Part shown: piece by piece, positions 38,433 through 47,159 of the stretch
How positions within the stretch are numbered: position 1 is the stretch's first letter
Layout: every line of letters begins with the position of its first letter
NCBI RefSeq assembly: GCF_000517105.1
Contig: NZ_KI912149.1
Span: forward strand, 1,816,235-1,880,234
Length of the DNA: 64,000 nucleotides
DNA from: Fischerella sp. PCC 9605
GTDB taxonomy: Bacteria; Cyanobacteriota; Cyanobacteriia; Cyanobacteriales; Nostocaceae
Direction: 5' to 3'
The notes under the pieces: generated by a model
Seen by the model: the letters and a program-made list of their open reading frames with translations, nothing else
Told to the model about the DNA's origin: nothing
The model's database searches: none
Translations under genes and position numbers: made by a program

Positions 38433-39029
38433 TTAGCAAATATTTTTAGTCACAAACTCAATCACATCTGTCAGACCTGCTTTTGTTTTTAAATTGGTAA
38501 AAATAAAGGGTTTATCGCCGCGCATTTTTTTGGCATCTTGTTCCATTACACTTAAATCTGCACCCACATACGGAGCTAAATCAATTTTATTAATCACCAA
38601 TAAATCAGATTTAGTAATGCCGGGGCCACCTTTGCGAGGAATTTTATCACCAGCGGCAACATCGATAACATAAATTGTTAAATCTACCAATTCGGGGCTA
38701 AAAGTAGCAGCTAAATTATCGCCGCCACTTTCTAAAAAGACTAAATCTAAATCAGGAAAACGCGCCTCTAGTTGTTCAACTGCGGCTAAATTCATGGAAG
38801 CATCTTCTCGAATAGCAGTGTGAGGACAACCACCAGTCTCTACACCTAAAATGCGATCGCTAGTTAACGCTTGAGAACGCACCAAAAACTGTGCGTCTTC
38901 CTGGGTATAAATATCATTCGTCACCACTGCAATATGATAGCGATCGCGCATTGCTTTACATAAAGCATCCACCAAAGCAGTTTTTCCCGATCCCACAGGC
39001 CCAGCGACTCCGACTCGAAAAGCACTCAT
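38433..39029 (-). CDS. ureG: Urease accessory GTPase UreG
   Basis: 198 residues, family length. P-loop [14 protein letters not shown] (about 9-22), the conserved [13 protein letters not shown], the nickel-binding [17 protein letters not shown] (Cys-Pro-His motif, about 64-80) and VINKIDLAP (guanine recognition) are all intact. UreG delivers nickel to urease with UreE, UreF and UreH/D. No other urease gene is in this window, so the gene is detached from an operon here. Heptamer repeats border it on both sides. Confidence 0.96.
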   Translation of the reverse strand: MSAFRVGVAGPVGSGKTALVDALCKAMRDRYHIAVVTNDIYTQEDAQFLVRSQALTSDRILGVETGGCPHTAIREDASMNLAAVEQLEARFPDLDLVFLESGGDNLAATFSPELVDLTIYVIDVAAGDKIPRKGGPGITKSDLLVINKIDLAPYVGADLSVMEQDAKKMRGDKPFIFTNLKTKAGLTDVIEFVTKNIC

Positions 39030-39200
39030 AATTTTGTTGGTTGTTGGTTGTTGGTTGTTAATAGTTAGTAGTTAGTGGTTGGTGGTTAGTGGTTAGTGGT
39101 TAGTAGTTAGTGGTTAGTGGTTAGTGGTTGTTGGTTGTTGACTGTTGACCATTGACTATGGACTAATGACTAATGACCAATGACCAATGACTAATGACTA
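39030..39200. repeat. Long heptamer repeat array between ureG and the phosphatase gene
   Basis: Many tandem copies of ttagtgg/ttggttg, then gactaatg/gaccaatg repeats. The array runs directly into the start codon of the downstream gene, which lies in tgactaatgactaatcta. The two divergent promoters must lie in or across this repeat. Confidence 0.85.
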
Positions 39201-40013
39201 ATGACTAATCTACAAATTTTTCTAGATATTGCCACAGAAGCGGCGCTAGCTGCTGGTGGAGTTTTGCAAGCTTACTTAGGCAAGGTAGAAGACGCAATTA
39301 CTGAAAAAGGACGTCCTGGCGATCTAGTCACTGTTGCTGATAAAGCTTCCGAAGAAGTAGTGTTGCAAATTTTGGAACGTCACTTTCCCGATCACGCCAT
39401 TCTCGCAGAAGAATCTGGGAAACTGGGAAATCAAGAAAATGAATTCCTCTGGGCAATCGACCCTTTAGATGGTACAACCAACTTCGCCCATCAATACCCA
39501 TTTTTTGCTGTTTCCATCGGGTTGCTTATTAACGGTGTTCCGCAAGTAGGTGTTATTTATGACCCTTTTCACGATGAGCTATTCCGTGCAGCCCAAGACC
39601 TAGGTGCAACACGTAACCGTCGCCCTATGCAAGTTTCAGAAACTTCAGAACTAAGTAAGAGTCTGCTGGTAACGGGATTTGCCTATGACCGTCGTGAAAC
39701 TTCTGACAACAACTACGCAGAATTTTGTCATCTCACTCACCTGACCCAAGGAGTACGACGCAGCGGTGCAGCATCTGTTGATTTAGCTCACGTTGCCTGT
39801 GGGCGTCTCGATGGCTACTGGGAACGAGGCCTTTCTCCTTGGGATATTGCCGCAGGCATTATTATATTACGTGAAGCCGGAGGTAAAGTGACTGCATACG
39901 ATGGCACTCCTATAAACCTGGAGTCAGGCAGGATTCTGGCAACAAATGGTTATATTCACGACAGTCTAAGTTGTGAACTGCAACAAGTTCCACCCTTGTC
40001 TGCTTGGAAGTAG
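39201..40013 (+). CDS. Inositol monophosphatase family protein
   Basis: 270 residues. Magnesium-dependent phosphatase fold with motif 1 AEESG (Glu of the metal site), motif 2 WAIDPLDGTTNFAHQ, and the C-terminal WERGLSPWDIAAGIIILREAGG motif. Family members hydrolyse inositol-1-phosphate or related sugar phosphates, and SuhB-type members also act in RNA metabolism, so the substrate cannot be decided here. The start MTN... is encoded by the edge of a heptamer repeat. Divergent from ureG. Confidence 0.93.
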   Translation: MTNLQIFLDIATEAALAAGGVLQAYLGKVEDAITEKGRPGDLVTVADKASEEVVLQILERHFPDHAILAEESGKLGNQENEFLWAIDPLDGTTNFAHQYPFFAVSIGLLINGVPQVGVIYDPFHDELFRAAQDLGATRNRRPMQVSETSELSKSLLVTGFAYDRRETSDNNYAEFCHLTHLTQGVRRSGAASVDLAHVACGRLDGYWERGLSPWDIAAGIIILREAGGKVTAYDGTPINLESGRILATNGYIHDSLSCELQQVPPLSAWK

Positions 40014-40131
40014 GAAATGGGGAGATAAAGAGTCTGATAGGTAGGATGGAAGGAAAAATTAAGCATGAGGTGACTTTCTTTGGCATTTGTCGACGTTAAA
40101 AAACGACTAATTGAAACAATTGCCGCGGATC

Positions 40132-42819
40132 ATGAAAATTTACCACGCTCTCATAGCAATATCAGTTGGCGTATCGATTGTACTGATTCAGCCACAGTTG
40201 GCGATCGCACACAACTCAAATCAGGTAACTGGGATTGCTCTAAAAGTTGCAGCGCCAAGCAGCAGTCAATATCTCGATCCTGAATTGATTATTGAGCAAG
40301 AAGGCAAGACTTATCCTATACTCACTACTGTTTATCGAGTAGAAGCACCAGGCAAACCATATAAAGAAAATTCCATAGCCACAGTCACTAAAGCTGAGGA
40401 CTTCTTTACTCTGGGTGACGAGAAGTTTAAGCAAGGAGACTATAAAGGTGCGACCGCTGCCTATACTGAAGCCATTCGCCTCAATCCCAACAATGGTTAT
40501 GCCTACACTCAACGGGGAATTGCTCGTGCCAGCTTGAAAGACTATCAAGGGGCAATAGAGGATTATACCCAAGCCTTGCGAATAGCTCCCAACCATTCAA
40601 TCGCCTATGGCGGGCGGGGGGATGCCCGTACTAGCTTGGGAGATCAAAAAGGGGCAATTGAAGACTATACTAAAGCTCTACAGATTAATCCCAACAGTGA
40701 AATCGACTATCGTGGACGCGGAAATGCTCGCTATCTTTTGAAAGACTATCAAGGAGCGATTGAGGATTATACCCAAGCTCTGCGAATCAATCCCAGCGAT
40801 GCAATCTCTTATAGTGGGCGGGGGGATGCCCGTGCCAGCTTGGGAGACTATCAAGGAGCGATTGAAGATTACACCCAAGCTTTGCGAATCGATCCCAACT
40901 ATGCCAACACCTACTTCAATCGGGGAAATGCTCGCTATCTTTTGAAAGACTATCAAGGAGCGATTGAGGATTACACCCAAGCCTTGCGAATCGATCCCAA
41001 CGATGCAGAAGCTAAAAAAAATCGGGATCGTCTCAAGGCTAAGAATGTACTCAATATGTACAGTGCAGAACAAAGATTCCAAATTACTCTGTTTGTTTCC
41101 GTTCTTTTATGTTTAGTTTGGATAATCTCAATTAGTTTGCACGAATTTGGGCACGCGATTGTTGCTTATTGGGGTGGGGATAAGTCAGTCAAGCAAAAAG
41201 GATATTTAAGCCTCAATCCCCTCAAGTACATTAACCCGTTTGTGAGTATCATTTTGCCTGGTTTGTTCTTCCTTATGGGTGGTTTTCCCTTACCAGGAGC
41301 AGCGGTTTATATTGAACGCCAGCACTTACGCAATCGCTGGTGGCAAAGTGCAGTCTCAGCCGCAGGACCATTGGCTAGTTTTCTCGTTACCCTATTACTA
41401 ATTGTTTTTTTCCAGGTTAGTTTGTCTTGGAATTTTCCATACTGGCTATCAGCTGCCTTGGCTTTTTTCATTAGCCTGCACTTTTTCTTCGTTCTATTCA
41501 ACTTAATGCCCTTTCCTCCACTAGACGGTTACGGCATTATCGAAGCTTGGATTCCCAGTCAGAATATCCAAGCCCAGCTCAGAAATTTTGCCCTCGTGGG
41601 ACTCATCGCCATTTACATATTGCCCTGGCTTATTCCGCCATTTGGTCTATTCATAGCTAAACCAGCCTTTGCGCTGACTCAAATGTTTGGCGTTCCAGAG
41701 ACATTGTTCTTGGCTGGATTCGAGCTTTTCAACCGATGGTATTGTGCTTTGCTACTAGGTGCTGTAGGCGTTTTTGCCTTGATTCGTCAGCCACAGAGTG
41801 TATGGCATTTTCTCGGTGATGTGTTATTCAGCCTCAAAATGTATAAGATGGCACTCTTTGCTTACAACAAGGCAATTGACTGGGCAGCTAATGCCCGATC
41901 TTGGACTCATAACCAGGTTTGGGTTAAGCGAGATATTGTGCTGGAGCAACTGGGACGGTGGGAAGAAGCGCTCATCAATTACAACAAGGCAATTGAATTA
42001 AAACCTGATGATGCTTGGTTTTGGAATCAACGCGGTTGGCTGCTAGAGAAATTAGAACGCGATGAAGAAGCACTCATCAACTACAACAAGCTAATTGAAT
42101 TAAAACCTGATGATGTCTGGTATTGGAAAAAATGCGGTCAGCTACTAGAGAAATTAGAACGTGATGAAGAAGCACTCATCAATTACAACAAAGCAATTGA
42201 ATTAATGCCAGATAATGCCTGGGTTTGGAACCAACGCGGTTGGCTGCTAGAGAAATTAAAACGTGATGAAGAAGCACTCATCAATTACAACAAAGCAATT
42301 GAATTAAAACCTGATGATGCCTGGTTTTGGAGTCAACGTGGTTTGCTACTAAAGAAATTAAAACGCGATGAAGAAGCGCTCATCAATTACAACAAAGCAA
42401 TTGAATTAAAACCTGATGATGCCTGGTTTTGGAGTCAACGTGGTTTGCTACTAAAGAAATTAAAACGCGATGAAGAAGCGCTCATCAATTACAACAAAGC
42501 AATTGAATTAAAACCTGATGATGCCTGTTTTTTGGTTATTCGAGGTATTGTGCTGGAGCAACTGGAACGGTGCGATGATGCTCTTGCTTCCTACAATAAG
42601 GCTATTCAATTACAGCAAAATTATGATTTTGCCTGGTATCACAGATCTCGCATGTATGCATTGCAAGGTAAGGTTGAACTGGCAATTGAGAACTTGCAAT
42701 GCGCAATAGAATTGAAACCTTATCAATGGCGAGAATCAGCAAAAACTGACTCAAACTTTGACAAGATTCGTCAGCATGAACGTTTTCAACAACTAATTGG
42801 TAACTCTGATTTAGTCTAG
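40132..42819 (+). CDS. TPR - site-2 protease (M50) - TPR fusion protein
   Basis: About 895 residues from ATG at 40132, which gives a good signal peptide (MKIYHALIAISVGVSIVLIQ...LAIA). Residues about 75-300 contain TPRs of 34 residues (GDYKGATAAYTEAIRLNPN). A membrane metalloprotease domain (about 305-560) has His337-Glu-Phe-Gly-His341 (HEFGH) and the second metal motif NLMPFPPLDG with Asp465. A second TPR array (about 580-870) follows, built of nearly identical repeats. Site-2 proteases cut regulatory membrane proteins. Flanking TPRs on both sides could dock substrates inside and outside the membrane. Confidence 0.88.
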   Translation: MKIYHALIAISVGVSIVLIQPQLAIAHNSNQVTGIALKVAAPSSSQYLDPELIIEQEGKTYPILTTVYRVEAPGKPYKENSIATVTKAEDFFTLGDEKFKQGDYKGATAAYTEAIRLNPNNGYAYTQRGIARASLKDYQGAIEDYTQALRIAPNHSIAYGGRGDARTSLGDQKGAIEDYTKALQINPNSEIDYRGRGNARYLLKDYQGAIEDYTQALRINPSDAISYSGRGDARASLGDYQGAIEDYTQALRIDPNYANTYFNRGNARYLLKDYQGAIEDYTQALRIDPNDAEAKKNRDRLKAKNVLNMYSAEQRFQITLFVSVLLCLVWIISISLHEFGHAIVAYWGGDKSVKQKGYLSLNPLKYINPFVSIILPGLFFLMGGFPLPGAAVYIERQHLRNRWWQSAVSAAGPLASFLVTLLLIVFFQVSLSWNFPYWLSAALAFFISLHFFFVLFNLMPFPPLDGYGIIEAWIPSQNIQAQLRNFALVGLIAIYILPWLIPPFGLFIAKPAFALTQMFGVPETLFLAGFELFNRWYCALLLGAVGVFALIRQPQSVWHFLGDVLFSLKMYKMALFAYNKAIDWAANARSWTHNQVWVKRDIVLEQLGRWEEALINYNKAIELKPDDAWFWNQRGWLLEKLERDEEALINYNKLIELKPDDVWYWKKCGQLLEKLERDEEALINYNKAIELMPDNAWVWNQRGWLLEKLKRDEEALINYNKAIELKPDDAWFWSQRGLLLKKLKRDEEALINYNKAIELKPDDAWFWSQRGLLLKKLKRDEEALINYNKAIELKPDDACFLVIRGIVLEQLERCDDALASYNKAIQLQQNYDFAWYHRSRMYALQGKVELAIENLQCAIELKPYQWRESAKTDSNFDKIRQHERFQQLIGNSDLV
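41940..42540 (+). repeat. Near-identical 102-base tandem repeats in the second TPR array
   Basis: Six 34-codon units follow each other. By eye the units from about 42277 to 42526 are identical over a full 102-base period (e.g. 42301 onward equals 42403 onward). Synonymous identity points to recent duplication or gene conversion, and the copy number is probably variable between strains. Confidence 0.85.
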
Positions 42820-42872
42820 GGCTTGTTAGCAAACTTATTAAGCTGGTTGAATGAGCAACAGTGCTTTATGTC

Positions 42873-42983
42873 TCAATACAATTCAGTTAAGAATTTTTGT
42901 GAGACAGACCTGTGGAGGCGCGAAATTTCGCGTCTCTATACTACCTTCTAAATAAGGGTTTTAGTCTGATCTGAACTGTATTG
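42873..42983. mobile_element. MITE-like element with target duplication
   Basis: A 111-base element whose ends are inverted repeats (caatacaattcag at 42874-42886 and ctgaactgtattg at 42971-42983). Its centre has a hairpin gaggcgcgaaatttcgcgtc followed by tc. It is flanked by the 9-base direct repeat ctttatgtc at 42864-42872 and 42984-42992. No coding capacity. The rest of the 42820-43196 gap holds no gene that I can see. Confidence 0.65.
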
Positions 42984-43196
42984 CTTTATGTCCACCCCAG
43001 GGATGTATAAGAAGGTAGAGAAATGGGGAACAATCACTAACTACTGACCGTAATTCCTCCATATTACAAGCCCCACAGCTTTATCTGTCAAACTAATCTA
43101 AAATCCAAAATCCAAAATCGGATAACTACTGACAGATCCCCAATAGAGCGAAGTAAACTAGTAGGAATCACTTAATGTTTAGTATAAAACGGCTCT

Positions 43197-44162
43197 ATGT
43201 CTTTCAAAATAGAACGTGGACTTTTTAAATATGATTTCATAGACCATCACGCAATTTTATGTGTTCCAGTTGATGCAGATGTGAAGGAAATCCGCAAACG
43301 CTATCTGAAAATCGCCCGTCATCTACACCCTGATAGCTGTGCTGCGGCTAGTAATGCTGAAAAACAGCTAGCTAGCGATTTATTGTCAAAGTTGGTGAAC
43401 CCAGCCTATGAAAAACTTTCCCAAGAAAAAAATCGCGCCGAATACATGATAGTTCTGTCGCAAATGGGCAAGCGCTTAGTACAAGAATCTGCTTCGCTGG
43501 AACTAAACACCGATGTAGCAAAACAGCTAACGGCTACGCCTAATGTGGAAAACGCCTATAAAATTGCGATCGCTAAAATAGCAGAAACTCAATACAATTC
43601 TTTACAGCAAGCGGTGCAAATCATCGGTTTAATCAGCGAGTTGAATTTAGTGTACTTAATGCGGAGTGCGGGTAAATCAATCGCTGCACCGCCACCAGCA
43701 GCACAGGCCAAACCTAACACAGGTACACCACAGGTGGCTAATAAAGCTGCTGCTGCACCCTCTCCTCCTCCAGCGATACCGAAGGAAGACTCAGCTGTAG
43801 TTCTTCAATATATCCGCCGTTCCCAAGAGTTGATTGCCAAAAATCAACTCGCATCAGCGGAGGTAGAATTACGAGATGCTCTGAAACTACAGCCAAATAA
43901 TAGTCATTGCCATAGCTTGATCGGAATGGTCTATTTGAGGCAAAATCGAACCACGATGGCAAAAGTTCATTTTGACCGCGCCCTGCAATTAGACCCCAAT
44001 GACGAAACAGCGTTAGCGGGGAAACGCAAAATTGAACAGATTTCGGGGCAAAAACCCGGTAGTGCGAAGTCTACGACGACGTCAACTACTACGGCTAAGC
44101 AACCAGATAAATCTGAGGGTGGCGGTTTGTTTGGTGGTTTGTTTGGTGGAAAGAAAAAGTAA
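43197..44162 (+). CDS. J-domain (DnaJ-like) protein with C-terminal TPR
   Basis: 321 residues. The N-terminal J-domain (about 13-85) has the essential His-Pro-Asp in ARHLHPDSC. A helical middle is followed by a Pro/Ala-rich linker (about 160-198), two TPR motifs (about 205-275, LASAEVELRDALKLQPNNSH) and a Gly-rich end (GGGLFGGLFGGKKK). It should stimulate DnaK/Hsp70 and bring clients by its TPRs. The stop overlaps the hisZ start (taatg), so the two genes are probably translationally coupled. Confidence 0.9.
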   Translation: MSFKIERGLFKYDFIDHHAILCVPVDADVKEIRKRYLKIARHLHPDSCAAASNAEKQLASDLLSKLVNPAYEKLSQEKNRAEYMIVLSQMGKRLVQESASLELNTDVAKQLTATPNVENAYKIAIAKIAETQYNSLQQAVQIIGLISELNLVYLMRSAGKSIAAPPPAAQAKPNTGTPQVANKAAAAPSPPPAIPKEDSAVVLQYIRRSQELIAKNQLASAEVELRDALKLQPNNSHCHSLIGMVYLRQNRTTMAKVHFDRALQLDPNDETALAGKRKIEQISGQKPGSAKSTTTSTTTAKQPDKSEGGGLFGGLFGGKKK

Positions 44163-45373
44163 TGGTTTATCAACCACCAGCGGGAGCCAGGGATTTATTA
44201 CCCTTAGATGTAGCTCAAAAACGCTGGATAGAAGAAAGGTTACAGCAGGTATTTCACCGTTGGGGATACCACAGAATTATCACCTCAACGCTAGAGCGGA
44301 TGGATACGCTGATGGCGGGGGGTGCAATTCCGCGCTCAGCAGTGCTTCAATTGCAAAATGCTGAAGATGAAGAATTAGGTCTGCGTCCGGAACTAACGGC
44401 GTCTATTGCACGTACGGCTGTAACTCGCATGGCAGGGGTTACTTATCCGCAACGCCTGTATTACAATACTAATGTTTTCCAGCGCATGCCCGATTATCGG
44501 CGTAATCAACCGCAGGAATTCTATCAAGCTGGGGTAGAATTATTAGGCGGTGGTGGCTTAGCTGCTGATGCAGAAGTGCTGCTTCTAGTTGCAGACTGTT
44601 TGCAAGCACTCTCGCTCGATCGCTGGCATTTAATTTTGGGCGAGGCGGGAATTACCCGATCGCTGTTAGAAGCGTTTCCTGCTAACATCCGCAATCAAGT
44701 CCGGAATGCGATCGCCCATCTCGACCGAATTACCATAGATAATTTACCCCTAACTGAAGAATTGCGCTCCCGCGCTATAACCATTCTAGATTTGCGTGGC
44801 AACAGCGCTGATGTGTTGGAAAAAGTCAGCAGCCTGGGTTTAGATACCCCCCAGCAAGAAGCGGTAAATAACCTCAAATCTTTAATAGAATTACTGGAAA
44901 ATCAGGAAAATTTCCCACTCATCCTTGACCTCAGCTTGATCCAAACCTTTGACTACTACACTGGAATCTCTTTTGAAGTAGTCAGTGATACTGAAGCCGG
45001 AGCGCGAGTATTAGGGCGGGGTGGTCGTTATGACCAACTTTTAGGGCTGTATCATCCCCAAGGTGAGAATATACCTGGAATCGGGTTTACTTTTTTTATT
45101 GAAGATTTATACCAATCTATCTCGTCTTCTCAGCAATTACCGCAAAATACACCAGCTAGTAACTGGTTGGTTGTCGCAGAAAGCAATAGTGCATACACTG
45201 CTGCTTTTGCCTACGCTCAAAAACTCCGCAACTCTACCCAGCTGGTGCGGGTAGAAATGGATTTGGGAAGACGGGACGCTGAAGCAATCCGGCAATATGC
45301 ACGCGATCGCCACATCGCCCAAATTGCTTGGGTTAAAGCTGATGGCTCCACAAACATTGAGTCAGTAACATAG
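44162..45373 (+). CDS. hisZ: ATP phosphoribosyltransferase regulatory subunit HisZ
   Basis: 403 residues. Class II tRNA-synthetase-like fold derived from histidyl-tRNA synthetase: MVYQPPAGARDLLPLDVAQK, the LRPELTASIARTAVTRM motif, QEFYQAGVELLG, and FDYYTGISFEV near residue 260. HisZ has no aminoacylation role but activates short-form HisG in the first step of histidine synthesis. The C-terminal part (about 330-403) is shorter and more divergent than in true HisRS, as expected. The start overlaps the stop of the J-domain gene by one base. Confidence 0.93.
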   Translation: MVYQPPAGARDLLPLDVAQKRWIEERLQQVFHRWGYHRIITSTLERMDTLMAGGAIPRSAVLQLQNAEDEELGLRPELTASIARTAVTRMAGVTYPQRLYYNTNVFQRMPDYRRNQPQEFYQAGVELLGGGGLAADAEVLLLVADCLQALSLDRWHLILGEAGITRSLLEAFPANIRNQVRNAIAHLDRITIDNLPLTEELRSRAITILDLRGNSADVLEKVSSLGLDTPQQEAVNNLKSLIELLENQENFPLILDLSLIQTFDYYTGISFEVVSDTEAGARVLGRGGRYDQLLGLYHPQGENIPGIGFTFFIEDLYQSISSSQQLPQNTPASNWLVVAESNSAYTAAFAYAQKLRNSTQLVRVEMDLGRRDAEAIRQYARDRHIAQIAWVKADGSTNIESVT

Positions 45374-45504
45374 TAAAATCCCCACTGTGGCAGTTATCAA
45401 AATAACTGCCATATCCGCCTGAAGAAGTGACAAAGAGGACATGGGAGACAAGGAAGGTGGGGAAACATCACCCCATCTCCCTTGTCTCACTCATAAAGAT
45501 AGTT

Positions 45505-46242
45505 CTAGGATTGGGATTTCTTTTGAGCATGGATGATGAGAAACCAAGGTTTTGTGGATAGCTTTTCATAATCTTGAGGATAGAGTTGTTTGCACTCCTC
45601 TGTTGGGCGTGGTTCGAGAATCTGTTCTATTGCAAACCCTGCATTGGTGAGTGCAGAAGTCATGGCGCTTAACGGACGACGATAGAAGCGCACGCGGACG
45701 GGTGTGTCACCATAGCCCTCCCAAGAATCGTCTAGTAACTCCGTAGCAAAGTAATCATCCTTTTCAAAAAACAAGAAGTCCATAAAGGGATGATGTGTAG
45801 AAAATAGCAATAGTCCACCGGGTAAGAGGATGCGGTGAAACTCCTTTAAAACACCCTCCCAATCTTTTAAATAATGTAGAGTTAAGGAACTCAGAACTAT
45901 ATCAAACGAATTATCCTTTAAAAAGGTAAGGGGTTTACTCAGGTCAGCTTGGTAAACTTGACCTCGGTTTTTCAATCTTTGCTTCGTCAACTGCACCATC
46001 TGATTGCTGATATCAATAGCTACAACATCAGCACTATGATTCACTAACCATTCAGAATACACCCCGCCTGCACAACCAGCATCCAATACCCGTTTAAATT
46101 TCACATCGGGTAAAACAGAGAACATAGCTGGTCTTTCGTAGTAAGCATTGTAAGAATTGGACTCTGTGCGCTTTGCATAAGCTTGTGCAAATGCTTCGTA
46201 ATCGTTAAAAGGTATGTATTCTTGTTTATGATCTAGACTCAT
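45505..46242 (-). CDS. Class I SAM-dependent methyltransferase
   Basis: 245 residues. SAM-binding motif I is VLDAGCAGGVYSEWL (about 53-67), the acidic residue after beta-2 is VVAIDISNQMV, and NSFDIVLSSLTLHYLKDW is the Methyltransf_11/25-type motif around strand 4. The substrate is unknown. It stands alone between hisZ (convergent) and the LemA/TPM pair. Confidence 0.88.
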   Translation of the reverse strand: MSLDHKQEYIPFNDYEAFAQAYAKRTESNSYNAYYERPAMFSVLPDVKFKRVLDAGCAGGVYSEWLVNHSADVVAIDISNQMVQLTKQRLKNRGQVYQADLSKPLTFLKDNSFDIVLSSLTLHYLKDWEGVLKEFHRILLPGGLLLFSTHHPFMDFLFFEKDDYFATELLDDSWEGYGDTPVRVRFYRRPLSAMTSALTNAGFAIEQILEPRPTEECKQLYPQDYEKLSTKPWFLIIHAQKKSQS

Positions 46243-46286
46243 AGCTACACTTAATCCTCTATGGATAAGGTCAACTACAAATAATC

Positions 46287-46320
46287 GTAGGGTGTGTTAG
46301 CGCCAGCTAACGCACCCTAC
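46287..46320. repeat. Palindromic intergenic repeat
   Basis: gtagggtgtgttagc / gctaacgcaccctac form a 15-base stem with one wobble pair and a 4-base loop. This palindrome type is dispersed in cyanobacterial genomes. It lies after the LemA gene but has no T run on either side. Confidence 0.65.
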
Positions 46321-46358
46321 AAGTTTTCGGTAAACATATGGCAAGAAAGGAGTAGTTG

Positions 46359-47141
46359 TTATTCGCTTGGGATTTTGGGAACATCGGTATTCGTAGCCTG
46401 GAAGAAGGGTTTCTTCTCAAACCCAAAAGGCCCGGCTACAAGCAAGTTGGGAAAACTCTGAATTTTCTGGTTATAGGCTTGCACTGCCTGGTTGTAGCGC
46501 ATCCGTTCTACGGCTAGGCGGTTTTCTGTGCCAGCTAGCTCATATTGGAGATTGGTAAACAGTTGGCTAGAACGCAACTGGGGATTGGCAGCAGCATAAT
46601 CTTGGAAGCGATCGATCGCTTGATTTATTTGTACTGTCGCGGCAGCTTTTTCATTGGGAGTCGCTGCCTGCAAATAAGCCTGCCGGGATTGCACCAGTAA
46701 AGAAACTAACTCTTTTTCTTGTTTGGCATAAGCTTGCGTAACGCTGACAAGGTTGGGAATGAGATCGGCACGGCGCTGGAGTTGATTTTCTACTTGCGCC
46801 CATGCTGCCTCAACTCTGGCGTTACTACTTTGTAGAGAGTTGTAAGTCCAAGCACTCCAGACAGTCAACGCTGCAATAATGCCTGCACCAATTAGCAACA
46901 GTTGTTGCCGCAGATGCGCTAGTCGCTTTTGTTGCTGTTGCTTTTGCTCGCGTTTTGCCTGCACCTCTCGAATTGCCTTTTGAATAAACTCGGCGGGAAT
47001 ATCGACTTCTTTACCTGCTGCCACTAGTTCCGAAGCCGAGTAGCTTTGGGTGTAATCGGCATAGTACCGCGAGGCTAGTTCTAATACTTCTGGGGCAATC
47101 TCTTCAGGAATTCTATTATCTGCATTTTTCATAGCATTCAT
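46359..47141 (-). CDS. LemA family protein
   Basis: About 260 residues. The N-terminal cytoplasmic region (about 1-80, EIAPEVLELASRYYADYTQS; Lys/Gln-rich coiled coil) is followed by one membrane helix (LLLIGAGIIAALTVWSAWTY) and a LemA four-helix domain (VEAAWAQVENQLQRRADLIP, typical). It ends with a KKPFFQA element. I choose ATG at 47141 because ggaag lies 7 bases upstream. It follows the TPM gene by 18 bases, and LemA and TPM proteins are recurrent neighbours. Function in the envelope is unclear. Confidence 0.88.
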   Translation of the reverse strand: MNAMKNADNRIPEEIAPEVLELASRYYADYTQSYSASELVAAGKEVDIPAEFIQKAIREVQAKREQKQQQQKRLAHLRQQLLLIGAGIIAALTVWSAWTYNSLQSSNARVEAAWAQVENQLQRRADLIPNLVSVTQAYAKQEKELVSLLVQSRQAYLQAATPNEKAAATVQINQAIDRFQDYAAANPQLRSSQLFTNLQYELAGTENRLAVERMRYNQAVQAYNQKIQSFPNLLVAGPFGFEKKPFFQATNTDVPKIPSE

Positions 47142-47159
47142 CCAACAACTTCCAGGCAA

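Noticed and set aside
38325-39200. Repeat arrays around ureG as a possible CRISPR array
   Set aside because: The units are 7-mers without unique spacers, i.e. short tandem repeats. No cas genes or 25-40-base repeats with spacers were seen anywhere in the window.
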